64,000 nt of DNA from Nocardia nova (GTDB taxonomy: Bacteria > Actinomycetota > Actinomycetes > Mycobacteriales > Mycobacteriaceae), in the NCBI RefSeq assembly GCF_002933465.1, contig NZ_PSZE01000016.1:62001-126000 (forward strand). Reading direction: 5' to 3'. Shown one piece after another: positions 1-9,064 of the stretch. Made by a program: the position numbers and the translations under genes. The first letter of the stretch is position 1, and every line of letters starts with the position of its first letter. The notes under the pieces are model-generated. The model ran no database searches and was not told the DNA's origin. It was given only the letters and a program-made list of their open reading frames with translations.

Positions 1-484
1 AGCTCGCGCCGAAGACCGTGCCGTTGGTCCGACGGGTCTCATCGAGGAAGGCGTCGAAGTTGGTTTTGACCGCCGCGGCGTCCAGGGACGCGCCGTCGGC
101 GAAGGTCACTCCGTCGCGCAGAGTGAAGGTGTAGTCGCGGCCGTCTGGGCTGATCTGCCATCCGGTGGCCAGCCAGGGCACGATCGCCCCGGTGTCGGGG
201 TTCTGATCGGTCAGGGAATCGGCGAAATTGCGGACCAGTGAACGACTCTCGATCCAATACACCTGAAATGGATCGATGCACGGGAAGGCCGCGTTGTCGG
301 GCCAGAACGCCAGCCGCAAGGTGCCGCCGCGTACCGGGTCACGCCCCTCTCCGGAGGGTCCGCTGTCGTTGCCCCCACCGCCACAGGCACTCGCGAGCAG
401 CGCGGTGGCAGCGGCGAGCGCGAATGCCGCGGTGCGCCATCGGCGCTTGCGGCGGTGCGGGGTGGGCTTCATGAAGGTCGGCAT
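1..484 (-). CDS. ABC transporter solute-binding lipoprotein (family 5), 3'-truncated by window edge
   Basis: The first ~160 residues of an extracellular binding protein of the oligopeptide/nickel (SBP_bac_5) type. An arginine/lysine-rich start and hydrophobic stretch lead to a lipobox-like ASAC, then a glycine-rich linker and the family-typical GGTLRLAF strand. The start at 484 has GAGGAAC upstream; an in-frame ATG at 472 is the alternative. It is third in a minus-strand run after the LLM monooxygenase and the acyl-CoA-dehydrogenase-like gene, so the imported ligand is probably an organosulfur compound. That is inference from context. The permease genes would lie beyond the left edge. Confidence 0.8.
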   Translation of the reverse strand, partial: MPTFMKPTPHRRKRRWRTAAFALAAATALLASACGGGGNDSGPSGEGRDPVRGGTLRLAFWPDNAAFPCIDPFQVYWIESRSLVRNFADSLTDQNPDTGAIVPWLATGWQISPDGRDYTFTLRDGVTFADGASLDAAAVKTNFDAFLDETRRTNGTVFGAS

Positions 485-536
485 CGGGATGTTCCTCGCG
501 ACGAAACGAAAAATGTTGATGGACACCGAACCGGGA

Positions 537-1715
537 CTACGCGCCCGGCCGGAGGATCGCGCGGCCGGCGGCCAGTAGTGCGGCGTCTTCCTGCGGCGGA
601 TGGACCCGCACGCACAGCACGTCGCGCAGATGCCGTTCGAGCGGGTTGTGCCGAGTCAGCGCCGCGTTGCCGAGCGCCGCGACGGCCGTCTCGACCGCTG
701 CGATGGCGGAGCGGGCGATCAGCACCTTGACCGACGAGAGCTGTTGGGGCACATCGGGTTCTCCGGCGGCGAGCCGGTGCAGGGTGCCGTACAGCAAGGT
801 TTCGGCCTGCACGATCTGGCTCTCGATCTCGCCGGCCACCGCCTGGATGCGCTCGGTCTCGGCGATCGGCTTACCCAGCGCGGAGGGCACGCGCGCGCGG
901 GCGTACGCGGTGAATGCGGTGCGGGCGGCGCGTGCCACGCCCACGTAGAGGGCCGAATGCCCGAACGAGGCAGGCCCCGATGTCGCCGCCGGATCGCGAT
1001 ACACCCCGTCGACGAACGGGATCTCACGGAAATTCTCCGCGGGCACCGCGACCCCGGTGTAGGTCACGTCGTGGGTGTTGGAGGCCCGCAATCCGAGGTG
1101 GTCCCAGGTGTCGTGCCAGGTGATGCCCGCCGCGTCGGCGGGAACCAGGAAATGTCCGACCCGCTGCGGGGATTCGTCGGTGGCCGCCCACACCACGTGG
1201 TAGGTCAACGCCCGTCCGCCGGTGGCGAAAGACTTGCGCCCGTCGAGAATCCAGCCGGATTGGGTGCGGCGGGCGATCGTGGCGGGCAGTCCGCCGCGGG
1301 CCGGCGCGCCCAGCTCCGGTTCGGCACGGACGGCATTGACCAGCGCCGGTCCGTCGAGTGAGCGCCGCACCAGTTCGGCGTAGACCGCATCGGGCCAGCC
1401 GCCGGTGTCGGCCTGGGTCCGGTGCACACCGAGATTGTTCGCCGCGATGAGCGCGACCGACGGGTCGCCCTCGCCGAGAGCCACCAGAATTCGCGCCACC
1501 CGGTGATGATCGAGTTCGGGTCCGCCGTAGCGGGCGGCGATCGTGGCGGTGAGGTACCCGCCGCGATGCGCGGCGCGCAAGCCGGCGAGCGGAACATCGC
1601 CGGATCGGTCGTATTCGGCTGCGGTCGCGGCAATTTCGGTCGTCAGCGCCGCCAGGGCGGCGGGCGAGGTATCCGGAACGGTCAACGCCGGATATCCGGT
1701 CGGTGCGGTGGTCAC
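537..1715 (-). CDS. acyl-CoA dehydrogenase-family flavin oxidoreductase (SfnB/DszC-like)
   Basis: A 392-residue protein with the acyl-CoA dehydrogenase fold. The N-terminal helical part (GEGDPSVALIAANNLGVH), a middle beta domain (RKSFATGGRALTYHVVWA) and a C-terminal helical domain are all present. The GTG start at 1715 overlaps the stop of the upstream LLM gene by four bases (GTGA), implying translational coupling. Members of this family next to LLM monooxygenases are usually sulfur-scavenging flavin enzymes such as SfnB, DszC or DmoA partners rather than beta-oxidation enzymes. A reading frame continues upstream of 1715 but has no homology and overlaps the neighbour. The substrate is unknown. 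Confidence 0.8.
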   Translation of the reverse strand: MTTAPTGYPALTVPDTSPAALAALTTEIAATAAEYDRSGDVPLAGLRAAHRGGYLTATIAARYGGPELDHHRVARILVALGEGDPSVALIAANNLGVHRTQADTGGWPDAVYAELVRRSLDGPALVNAVRAEPELGAPARGGLPATIARRTQSGWILDGRKSFATGGRALTYHVVWAATDESPQRVGHFLVPADAAGITWHDTWDHLGLRASNTHDVTYTGVAVPAENFREIPFVDGVYRDPAATSGPASFGHSALYVGVARAARTAFTAYARARVPSALGKPIAETERIQAVAGEIESQIVQAETLLYGTLHRLAAGEPDVPQQLSSVKVLIARSAIAAVETAVAALGNAALTRHNPLERHLRDVLCVRVHPPQEDAALLAAGRAILRPGA

Positions 1716-2899
1716 GGGCGGGCCGCCGCTGCGAACGCGCCGAGGTGTTCCGACTGCAGGGTGCCGCGCCGGCCGGTCGCTTTCCGATGCGCCAACTCCT
1801 GGCGAACCAGCGGCAGCACGTAGCGTCCGTAGTCGATGACGTCGTTGAGGGTGTCGTAGCCGCGGATCGATACCAGGCTCGCACCCAGATCGATGTAGTC
1901 CAGAATCGCCGCCGCGACCGTCTCCGGGCTGCCCACCAGTGCGCTCGACGCACCGGCGGCATTGGTCACCGCGGTGGTACGCGTCCACAGCGCGCGATCG
2001 TAGATCTCCTGGCGCTGAGCGAATTCCAGCGCTCGTTGCGAGCCGACGTTCTGCGGTGCGCCGGTGAATCGCTTGCGCGGCGGACTGTTGTCGAGATTGC
2101 GTGCGATCCGTTCGACGTAGTCGCGCGCCTTGGCCCAGGCGAGGTCGTCGGTGCGGTCGATGATCGGGCGGAAGGTCACCCAGATGCGCGGGCGATCGGT
2201 GCGCCCGGCCGCGGCGGCGATGCTGTGCACGCGCTCGATCTGGCCCTTGACGTCGGCCAGCGGTTCACCCCAGAAGGCGAAGATGTCCGCCTTGGCCGCG
2301 CCGATCGCGAACGCCGCATCGGACTGCCCGCCGAACGAGATCGGAATCGAGTCGCCGTAGGGCGGGAATCCGGGGCCGAAATCATCGAAGCGGTAGTGCT
2401 CGCCGGCATACGAGAACGACTCTTTCTCGGTCCACGCACGGCGCAGCACATCGATGAATTCGCCGGTGCGCGCATAACGCTGGTCCTTGGGCAGATAGTC
2501 GCCCTGTCGTGCCTGTTCGGCATCGTTGCCGCCGGAAATCAGATGCAGTACCGCCCGGCCCTCGGTGAGCTGGTCCAGGGTGGCCAGCTGCTGGGCGGCG
2601 ACCGTCGGGAATACCGTGTTGGGGCGTACCGCCACGATCGGCTTCAAGGTGTCGCTGAGCTGACCGACCGCCGAGGCGAGCACGAACGAATCGGCACTGG
2701 ACGATCCGTACGGCAGCAGCGTCGCGTCGAATCCGGCGTCCTCGAGGGTGCGGACGTAGCGCCGCACGAAGGGCAGATCGATGCCGCGGGTGGGAATCGG
2801 CGCGAGTTCGGTCGAGGGATTCGTATGCGTCAGGCTGATGAATTCCACAGTCGGTGCGGCGGTGGCCGGCACCGGTTCGGCACTGGTTTCCACGGTCAT
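1712..2899 (-). CDS. LLM-class flavin-dependent monooxygenase, alkanesulfonate monooxygenase-like
   Basis: A 395-residue bacterial-luciferase-like TIM barrel resembling SsuD. Visible landmarks are the early strand EFISLTHTNPSTEL, the segment RPNTVFPTVAAQQLATLDQL, and ISGGNDAEQARQGDYLPKDQ, where SsuD-type enzymes bind flavin and sulfonate. GGAAGGA lies upstream of the ATG. It is the first gene of the minus-strand operon and diverges from a LysR regulator. The likely role is FMNH2-dependent oxygenolytic cleavage of a C-S bond to release sulfite. The flavin reductase partner is not in the window. Confidence 0.85.
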   Translation of the reverse strand: MTVETSAEPVPATAAPTVEFISLTHTNPSTELAPIPTRGIDLPFVRRYVRTLEDAGFDATLLPYGSSSADSFVLASAVGQLSDTLKPIVAVRPNTVFPTVAAQQLATLDQLTEGRAVLHLISGGNDAEQARQGDYLPKDQRYARTGEFIDVLRRAWTEKESFSYAGEHYRFDDFGPGFPPYGDSIPISFGGQSDAAFAIGAAKADIFAFWGEPLADVKGQIERVHSIAAAAGRTDRPRIWVTFRPIIDRTDDLAWAKARDYVERIARNLDNSPPRKRFTGAPQNVGSQRALEFAQRQEIYDRALWTRTTAVTNAAGASSALVGSPETVAAAILDYIDLGASLVSIRGYDTLNDVIDYGRYVLPLVRQELAHRKATGRRGTLQSEHLGAFAAAARP

Positions 2900-3156
2900 G
2901 ACAGTCCTTCCGGCAATGGTCTCGGATGTGCGCGCACCGATTCACGGCCGGACACGGAACGTCATGCTAATGAGCCGCCGAGCTTGAAAACCAGAGTTCG
3001 AATCGTGAAATTCGATTCGATTACCCGATAGCGACCGATAGGGTGAAAGAAATATCCGGGGAATTCTGATCCGGCCGATTTCAAAGGTATGCAAATCCTG
3101 CGGGACAGCGTTTACTGGTTGAAATTATTGTGCCGTTCAGAAGGTGGCTGAATGTT
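2900..3156. promoter_or_regulatory. divergent control region between LLM operon and LysR gene
   Basis: A 257-bp, comparatively AT-rich interval between divergently transcribed genes. It must hold both promoters and, by analogy with other LysR-controlled sulfur loci, LysR-type (T-N11-A) binding sites. Repeated ATTCGATTCGAT around 3010-3025 is a candidate. No canonical -35/-10 pair could be fixed by eye. Confidence 0.45.
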
Positions 3157-4038
3157 ATGGCGGATCCCCTGGATTTGACGCACCTGCGCACGCTGGTGAC
3201 CATCGCCGAGACTGGCGGGTTCCGGCGTGCGGCGGACGCCTTGCATCTGAGCCAGCCCACGGTCAGCCAGCACATCCGCATGCTGGAACGGCGCCTGAAG
3301 CTGTCGCTTGTCGAAAGGCACGGCCGCGGTTCGTATTTCACCCCGGACGGCGAACGCCTGGTGGCTGAGGCGCGCAAGCTGCTCGACGCCCAGGACGAAG
3401 TGCTCGCTCGCTTCGCCGGATCGGCGCCGGTGCAGATCACCATCGGCTCGACCGAGCATGCGGGCGACGGGCTGCTGACCGAACTGCTCGCTGTCCTGCG
3501 TACCGCCTATCCAGACGCTCATCTGCATTTCCGGATCGATCGCTCCACCGCGCTCACGGAATCGGTGAGTAAGGGCGTGGTGGATCTCGCGGTGGTGCTG
3601 GGCGGCAACACCACCGAGCCGGTCGGCGCCGAGGTGGGCCTGCTCGATCTGCGCTGGGTCGCGGGAACCACCTGGCAGCTGCCGCCCGCACCGGGGCCCA
3701 TCTCGCTGGTGGCGTTCGAGGAGCCCTGTGGATTGCGGCGGCGGGCCGTGCAGAAGCTTGGCGAGCTGGGCTATCAGGTCGCCGTGACCGCGGAATCCGG
3801 CAATTTGGACGGCGTGGTGGCGGCCGCGAAGGCCGGTCTCGGGATCGCCCTGCTGCCGTTTCTCACGGCTCCGCCCGGTGGCCTCGCCGAGATCCGGGAG
3901 CTGCCCGCGATGGGCTCGATCGATGTGCGATTGGTAGCCCGGCGCGGACTCGGTCACGATATCGAGAACACCGCCGTCGACGCGATCACCGCGCACTATC
4001 GCTCGATCACCGGCCGTCGGCTGAGGGGAGTCGCGTAA
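3157..4038 (+). CDS. LysR-family transcriptional regulator
   Basis: A 293-residue LysR protein. The N-terminal winged HTH reads LRTLVTIAETGGFRRAADAL then LSQPTVSQHIRMLERRL, followed by a substrate-binding effector domain. ATG at 3157 is chosen over GTG 3130 because the conserved domain begins just after it and AGGTGG lies nine bases upstream. It diverges from the LLM monooxygenase and its stop overlaps the sulfurtransferase start by one base. It therefore probably senses sulfur status (Cbl/CysB-like role) and controls both directions. This role is inferred from position. Confidence 0.85.
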   Translation: MADPLDLTHLRTLVTIAETGGFRRAADALHLSQPTVSQHIRMLERRLKLSLVERHGRGSYFTPDGERLVAEARKLLDAQDEVLARFAGSAPVQITIGSTEHAGDGLLTELLAVLRTAYPDAHLHFRIDRSTALTESVSKGVVDLAVVLGGNTTEPVGAEVGLLDLRWVAGTTWQLPPAPGPISLVAFEEPCGLRRRAVQKLGELGYQVAVTAESGNLDGVVAAAKAGLGIALLPFLTAPPGGLAEIRELPAMGSIDVRLVARRGLGHDIENTAVDAITAHYRSITGRRLRGVA

Positions 4039-4904
4039 TGACTTCGCGGGCAGACAGTGTGATCACCGCTGAGGAACTGGCCGAGCGGCTCGATGCCGGG
4101 GTGCCCGTGACGGTTCTCGACGTGCGCTGGCAACTGGACCAGCCCGACGGCCGGAAAGCCTACGGCGCCGGCCACATTCCGGGTGCCGCCTATGTGGACC
4201 TCGAATCCGAACTGTCCGACCATTCGATCACCGGGCGCGGGCGCCATCCGCTACCGGCAGGCGCCCGGCTGCAGGCGGCGGCGCGGCGCTGGGGCGCGCG
4301 GACCGGAGTGCCGATCGTGGTGTACGACAACTGGAATCGTGCGGGCTCGGCGCGCGCGTGGTGGGTGCTGCGTGCGGCCGGTGTCACCGATGTACGCATC
4401 CTCGACGGCGGGCTCGCTGCCTGGACAGGGATCGGTCGCGACCTGGCACAGGGCAACGAACAGCCGACGCTCGGCGATCTCACGGTTGCGCACGACAACC
4501 TGTACGCGGGCGCGGCGGACACGGTGACCGCGGACGGGGCGGCCGGGCTCACCACCGCGGGAGTTCTGATCGACGCCCGGGCACCCGAGCGATTCCGGGG
4601 GGACAGTGAGCCGGTCGATCCGGTGGCCGGGCATATTCCCGGCGCCGTCAACGTCCCGTACGCCGGCCTGCTCGACGAGCACGGATTCTTCCGTCCCGCA
4701 ACGGAACTCGACGCGATCTTCGCGTCCGCACAGGTGGGTGACGGCAGAGCCGTGGGCGCCTACTGCGGTTCCGGAGTCACCGCCGCCGTGGTCATCGCGG
4801 CCTTGCGGATCACCGGCATCGACGCGGCGTTGTTTCCGGGGTCGTGGTCGCAGTGGAGCGCGGAGGCCGGGCGTCCGGTCGCCGTGGCGGCAACGCCGCA
4901 CTGA
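4038..4904 (+). CDS. sseA: thiosulfate/3-mercaptopyruvate sulfurtransferase (tandem rhodanese)
   Basis: A 288-residue two-domain rhodanese. The inactive N-terminal domain carries the GHIPGAAYVDLE signature. The C-terminal domain has GHIPGAVNVPY and the catalytic loop CGSGVTA with Cys at about residue 243. CG[SA]GVT loops are typical of 3-mercaptopyruvate sulfurtransferases, whereas thiosulfate sulfurtransferases usually have CRxGxT. It would transfer sulfane sulfur from 3-mercaptopyruvate to an acceptor such as thioredoxin or cyanide. The start overlaps the LysR stop (TAATG), so the two are cotranslated, reinforcing the sulfur theme. Confidence 0.88.
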   Translation: MTSRADSVITAEELAERLDAGVPVTVLDVRWQLDQPDGRKAYGAGHIPGAAYVDLESELSDHSITGRGRHPLPAGARLQAAARRWGARTGVPIVVYDNWNRAGSARAWWVLRAAGVTDVRILDGGLAAWTGIGRDLAQGNEQPTLGDLTVAHDNLYAGAADTVTADGAAGLTTAGVLIDARAPERFRGDSEPVDPVAGHIPGAVNVPYAGLLDEHGFFRPATELDAIFASAQVGDGRAVGAYCGSGVTAAVVIAALRITGIDAALFPGSWSQWSAEAGRPVAVAATPH

Positions 4905-4909
4905 CCCGA

Positions 4910-6262
4910 TCAGAACATCTTTCCCGGATTGAACAGCCCGTCGGGGTCCAGCGCGCGCCGGACCGCGCGCTGAACCTGCAGCGCGTCGGGTCCCAGTTCG
5001 CGCTCCAACCAGCGCCGCTTGAGCAGCCCCACGCCGTGCTCACCGGTGATGGTGCCGCCCAGTTGCAATGCGGTGGCGAATATCTCATCTGCCGCGTTCT
5101 CGGCACGCCCGAGCGCTGCGGGGTCGTGCTCGGGAACGACGATGATGGGATGCAGATTTCCGTCTCCGGCATGGCCGAAGGTGTAGATCCTGCTGTCGTG
5201 CCGGGTGGCGATCTCGGTGATCCGGCGCACGGCCTCGGCGATCCGTGATCGCGGCACCGCGATGTCCTCGATGAGTACCCGGCCGTGCCGCTCCAGTGCG
5301 GGAAGCGCTGCGCGGCGCACCGTGAGCAGTTCGTCCGCGGCGGCGGAATCCGTGCCGACGGACACGCGGGAAGCGAAGCGCGCGAACGTCGATTCGACGA
5401 TCGCGGCCTCTGCGTCGGCACCGAACCCATCGGTCTGGGCGACGACGAACGCGCCCGCCGCCGCACCGCGCACCCCCGACAGCTCCTGGGCCTCGCGAAG
5501 CGATGCCCCGTCGAGCAATTCCAGCATCGCGGGCCGTACCCGCGCGGCGAGTACGGCCGCTGTTGCCGCGGCCGCCCGCTCGACGTCATCGAAATAGGCG
5601 GCGACCGTCACCGTGCGCACCGGAATCGGTTGCAACCGCACCGTCGCCGACACGATCACGCCGAGAGTGCCCTCCGAGCCGGTGAACAAGCTCGTCAGAT
5701 CCAGTCCCGCGACGCCTTTCGCCGTGCGTCGTCCGGTATGCAGCAGCCTGCCATCGGCGAGGACCACGCTCAGGCCCAACACCGAATCGCCGGTCACCCC
5801 GTACTTCACGCATCGCAGCCCACCCGCGTTGGTGGCGATATTGCCCCCGATCGTCGAGATCGCGACACTGGCCGGGTCCGGCGCATACCGCAGGCCGGCC
5901 CGGGCTGCGGCGGCGTCGAGCACCGCGCCGCTGACACCGGCTTCCACGACCGCGTACTCGTCGGCCTCGGCGATCCGCAGAATTCGGTCGAGCCCACTGA
6001 CGTCGAGGATCAGCGAACCCGCACCGGCACTCGCGCCACCCGCCAGCCCGGTGCCGGCCCCTCGCACGACCACCGTCAGCCCGGCCTCCGCCGCGAATTC
6101 CACTGCCCGCCGCACGTCGTCCACGGTCGCCGCGCACACCAGCACATCGGGCTGCCCCTCGGCCCGATGAGCCGATCGATCCGACTTCACGTGCTCCGGT
6201 ATCGCGGAGCCGATGAGGACCGTCCCCGTGATCGACTTCGGCCCGGTGGCGGGAATGCTCAT
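4910..6262 (-). CDS. FAD-linked 2-hydroxyacid oxidase (GlcD / D-lactate dehydrogenase type)
   Basis: A 450-residue vanillyl-alcohol-oxidase-fold flavoprotein. The PCMH-type FAD-binding half shows VVVRGAGTGLAGGASAG and TIGGNIATNAGG. The C-terminal FAD-oxidase half shows the metal/substrate motif GHAGDGNLHP and GEHGVGLLKRRWL. ATG at 6262 is preferred because AAGGAG sits eight bases upstream; an upstream frame adds 13 arginine-rich residues. It likely oxidises a D-2-hydroxyacid such as glycolate or D-lactate. It converges with sseA with only five bases between the stops. The link to the sulfur block is not evident. Confidence 0.82.
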   Translation of the reverse strand: MSIPATGPKSITGTVLIGSAIPEHVKSDRSAHRAEGQPDVLVCAATVDDVRRAVEFAAEAGLTVVVRGAGTGLAGGASAGAGSLILDVSGLDRILRIAEADEYAVVEAGVSGAVLDAAAARAGLRYAPDPASVAISTIGGNIATNAGGLRCVKYGVTGDSVLGLSVVLADGRLLHTGRRTAKGVAGLDLTSLFTGSEGTLGVIVSATVRLQPIPVRTVTVAAYFDDVERAAAATAAVLAARVRPAMLELLDGASLREAQELSGVRGAAAGAFVVAQTDGFGADAEAAIVESTFARFASRVSVGTDSAAADELLTVRRAALPALERHGRVLIEDIAVPRSRIAEAVRRITEIATRHDSRIYTFGHAGDGNLHPIIVVPEHDPAALGRAENAADEIFATALQLGGTITGEHGVGLLKRRWLERELGPDALQVQRAVRRALDPDGLFNPGKMF

Positions 6263-6852
6263 CGAGGTACTCCTTCGGGTCCGCGTGCGCTGGCGTGGCA
6301 ACGGGGCGCTGGTTCATTTTCCCCGCTTGCCGGAGCTTTGCGCCGCTCGCAACGATCGAAGTATCCGATCACTGCCTATTGCGAGCCCGCCCGCCTGACC
6401 CTTGATCGTTCGGTTCAACGCCGAATACCTCCAGGGCTCGGGATCGACCAGGCAGTGCGATCGGAGCAATTCCGCTTCACGGCGAAGCTCGACGTGGCGA
6501 CCAGCATCGAAGGCAATGACAGCGGTGAGAGCCGAACTCGCGTAGCCGCCGACTTCCGTCGCCTGTCACGGTGCTCGGCCCCCGACGCGCCGGTTCTCAA
6601 CCCCGCGGAAACCTGATCGTGCGGCCCACGGTCCACTGCAGTGCGGGGGACTTCGAGCAACATCGCTGCGGGCAAACAGTGCATATCGTCAGACCTACCA
6701 GCCGCGAAAGATGCTGGGGGAGTGCCAATATCGCGAGAAGTCGATGTGGGGGCAATTCGTAACCATCACGCGGATTCCCCAAGTGGGGTCCCTGACCGCC
6801 CGTGCCTACGTTAGCGTTCAAATACCCTGACCTATCAAGCGCTAGTGCCGCG
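6263..6852. other. 590-bp intergenic stretch between FAD oxidase and IS relic
   Basis: No reading frame here has recognisable homology or a convincing start and ribosome site; short frames on both strands are overlapping and compositionally odd. The promoter of the FAD oxidase must lie near 6262-6350. The right part, just before 6853, reads like the terminal sequence of an IS630-type element (TAGTGCCGCGTCAGGCAATG at about 6844-6863, overlapping the transposase stop). Confidence 0.4.
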
Positions 6853-7741
6853 TCAGGCAATGTTGGTTAGGTAATTCGGCCGTCGGATCTTGGATCCGAC
6901 GGCGAAGTCACGGATGGGTTCGGCGTGCTGGTTGCGCCAACGGACGTAGGTGGCGATCGCGTCGTCTTGTTCGCCAGGACTGCGGTGGTCGGTGCCGTTG
7001 AGGGCGAAGTACCGCAGTGCCGCGAACTCGCATTCGACCCGGTTCAGCCACGACGAATACGTGGGCAGGAACACGAGTTCGATAGCGTTGACCGAGCACC
7101 ACGCTCGGACCTCGGCGCGCTTGTGGACCGAGTAGTTGTCGCAGATCAGATACAGTTTCTGGTCCGGCCACCGGTCCCGCACAGACTTCAGGAACGCCAG
7201 GAACTCGGTCCATCGTTTCCGGTCCCGGATCCGGTAGCACAACTGCCCGGTCCGCAGGTCCAAGGCGCCGAACGTGTGCCGGACACCCTGGGTCCGGTGG
7301 TAGATCGCTCGCAGCCGGCGCGGCCGCCGGGCGGTGAACCAGCCTCGGCCGCCGCGGGGTTGAAGGTCCAGCGGGCCGAACTCGTCCACGCAGATCACCC
7401 GACCGTCGGCAGGCGGATTGCCGTAAAGATCGAGGACTCGTGTCATCGTGGCTTGAAAGTCGGGGTCGTTGCCGGCTTTCCGGGTTTTCGTGGCCTGCCA
7501 CGACACCCCACCGGTGTTGAGGATCTGTCGGACGGTCTCGCGGCTGATATCGGCAATCGTGTTGGTCCGCAACACTTCTGCCGGTTTCGACAGGCTCCGT
7601 GTCGAGAACGGCCAGCCCAAGTCACGGGGACAGCACCGGGGGATCTGACAGATCCGATCACGTGTCGCCTGATCGGTCTTGGCCGGTCTGCCCCCGCTCC
7701 ATGTTGGGTCCAGAGCGTCGAAACCCTTCTCGTTGAAATCG
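6853..7741 (-). mobile_element. IS630-family transposase, 5'-truncated remnant
   Basis: The catalytic half is intact, with the DDE residues in CVDEFGPLD, LICDNYSVHK and SWLNRVECEF. The frame stays open upstream of the first possible start, through DFNEKGFDALDPTWSGG, which is the IS630 N-terminal HTH linker. Homology then stops at about 7741, where an oppositely oriented transposase begins. The start codon and first ~50 codons are therefore lost, and only one terminal repeat (near 6844) remains. The element should be immobile. The conserved reading frame suggests fairly recent truncation. Confidence 0.85.
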
Positions 7742-9003
7742 CCGTGGTCATGGCAGTGTGTATGCGGCGCTGGACCGCGGCCGGATCGACACCGACCGGC
7801 CGCGGCGAGCGCTGGCGGCGGTGCCGCTGCCGCGAGCCGCGGACGGCCGGCTGGTGCTGGCGGTGGACATCACCTGCTGGCTGCGGCCCGAAGCGCACAC
7901 CTGCCCGCAGCGGATCCTGTGTCACACCTACGGCCGGGCCAAGAACACTCACCAGATGATCCCGGGCTGGCCGTTCTCGGTGGTCTGCGCGCTCGACACC
8001 GGCCGCAGCTCCTGGACCGCACCGCTGGACGCGGTCCGGCTCGCGCCGGGTGACGACGCCGCCGAGATCACCGCAACCCAGCTGCGGTCGGTGATCGGCA
8101 ATCTGATCACCGCTGGTCAGTGACGGTCCGGTGATCCCGACATCTGGGTTGTCGCCGATGCCGGCTACGACGGGCCCCGGCTGGCGTTCCTGCTTCTGCC
8201 CGTGAGGGTGCTGGCCCGCATGCGGTCGGGACCGCGTCTTGCGTCGTGCCGCACCGCCTTGGTTGCCCGGCACCACTGGCCGACCGCCCCGTCATGGTGG
8301 TGAGTTCGTGTTCGGCGACCTCGCGACCTGGGGTGAACCTGCGACCGAAACTGTCACCGAGACCAGGCTTTACGGTCCCGCGCATGCCCGGTCGTGGGAC
8401 CGGCTGCATCCCCGGCTGACCCACCGTTCGTCCTGGGTCGCGCAAGCTGGGACGCTGCCGGTGATCGAGGGCACCGTGATCCGCCTCGATGTCGAGCGCC
8501 TGCCCAGCGGCGCGATACCGAAACCGGTCTGGTTGTGGCATTCGGGCACAGGCCTCGACACCGGCACCGTCGATCTGCTCTGGCAGGCGTTCCTGCGCCG
8601 GTTCGATATCGAGCACACCTTCCGCATGCTCAAGCAAACCCTCGGCTGGACCGCCCCCAAACCCCGCGACCACGCCGGCGCGGACCGGTGGACCTGGATG
8701 CTGCTCGCCGCCTACACCCAGTTGCGCCTGGCTCGCGGACTCGCGCGGGATCAGCGGCGGCCGTGGGAGAAACCCGTTGCCGCACAACAACTCACGCCAG
8801 CACGGGTCCGCCGGGTATTTCGGCACCTGCGCCCGAACATCGCCTGTCCAGCCAGCGCACCGAAACCCTCACGTCCTGGTCCCGGCCGACCGGCGGGCCG
8901 CCGCAACCAGCGGCCCGCACCCCGCCACGACGTCCACATGAAGACCGCGAGCAACACTCGCGCACCAACCCCCGCAGGGCCACGACCACGCCGAACAGGT
9001 TAA
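7742..9003 (+). mobile_element. transposase pseudogene (IS4/IS701-like, NF041680-type)
   Basis: A transposase of the type common in Streptomyces and Nocardia, with PLPRAADGRLVLAVDI, MIPGWPFSVVCAL and the late block FDIEHTFRMLKQTLGWTAPK. Three lesions are visible. The first ~50 residues are missing at the junction with the IS630 relic. A TGA at 8116-8118 replaces the conserved tryptophan codon after TAGQ. A one-base G insertion in the GGG at 8228-8230 shifts the frame. Downstream of these the frame is open to 9003. It cannot encode an active enzyme. Confidence 0.85.
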
Positions 9004-9064
9004 AACTCGAGCTAGGGGTGTACGGCGGTGCCGGTTCGTTCTACTCGTCGCGATCGCGGCGCAG

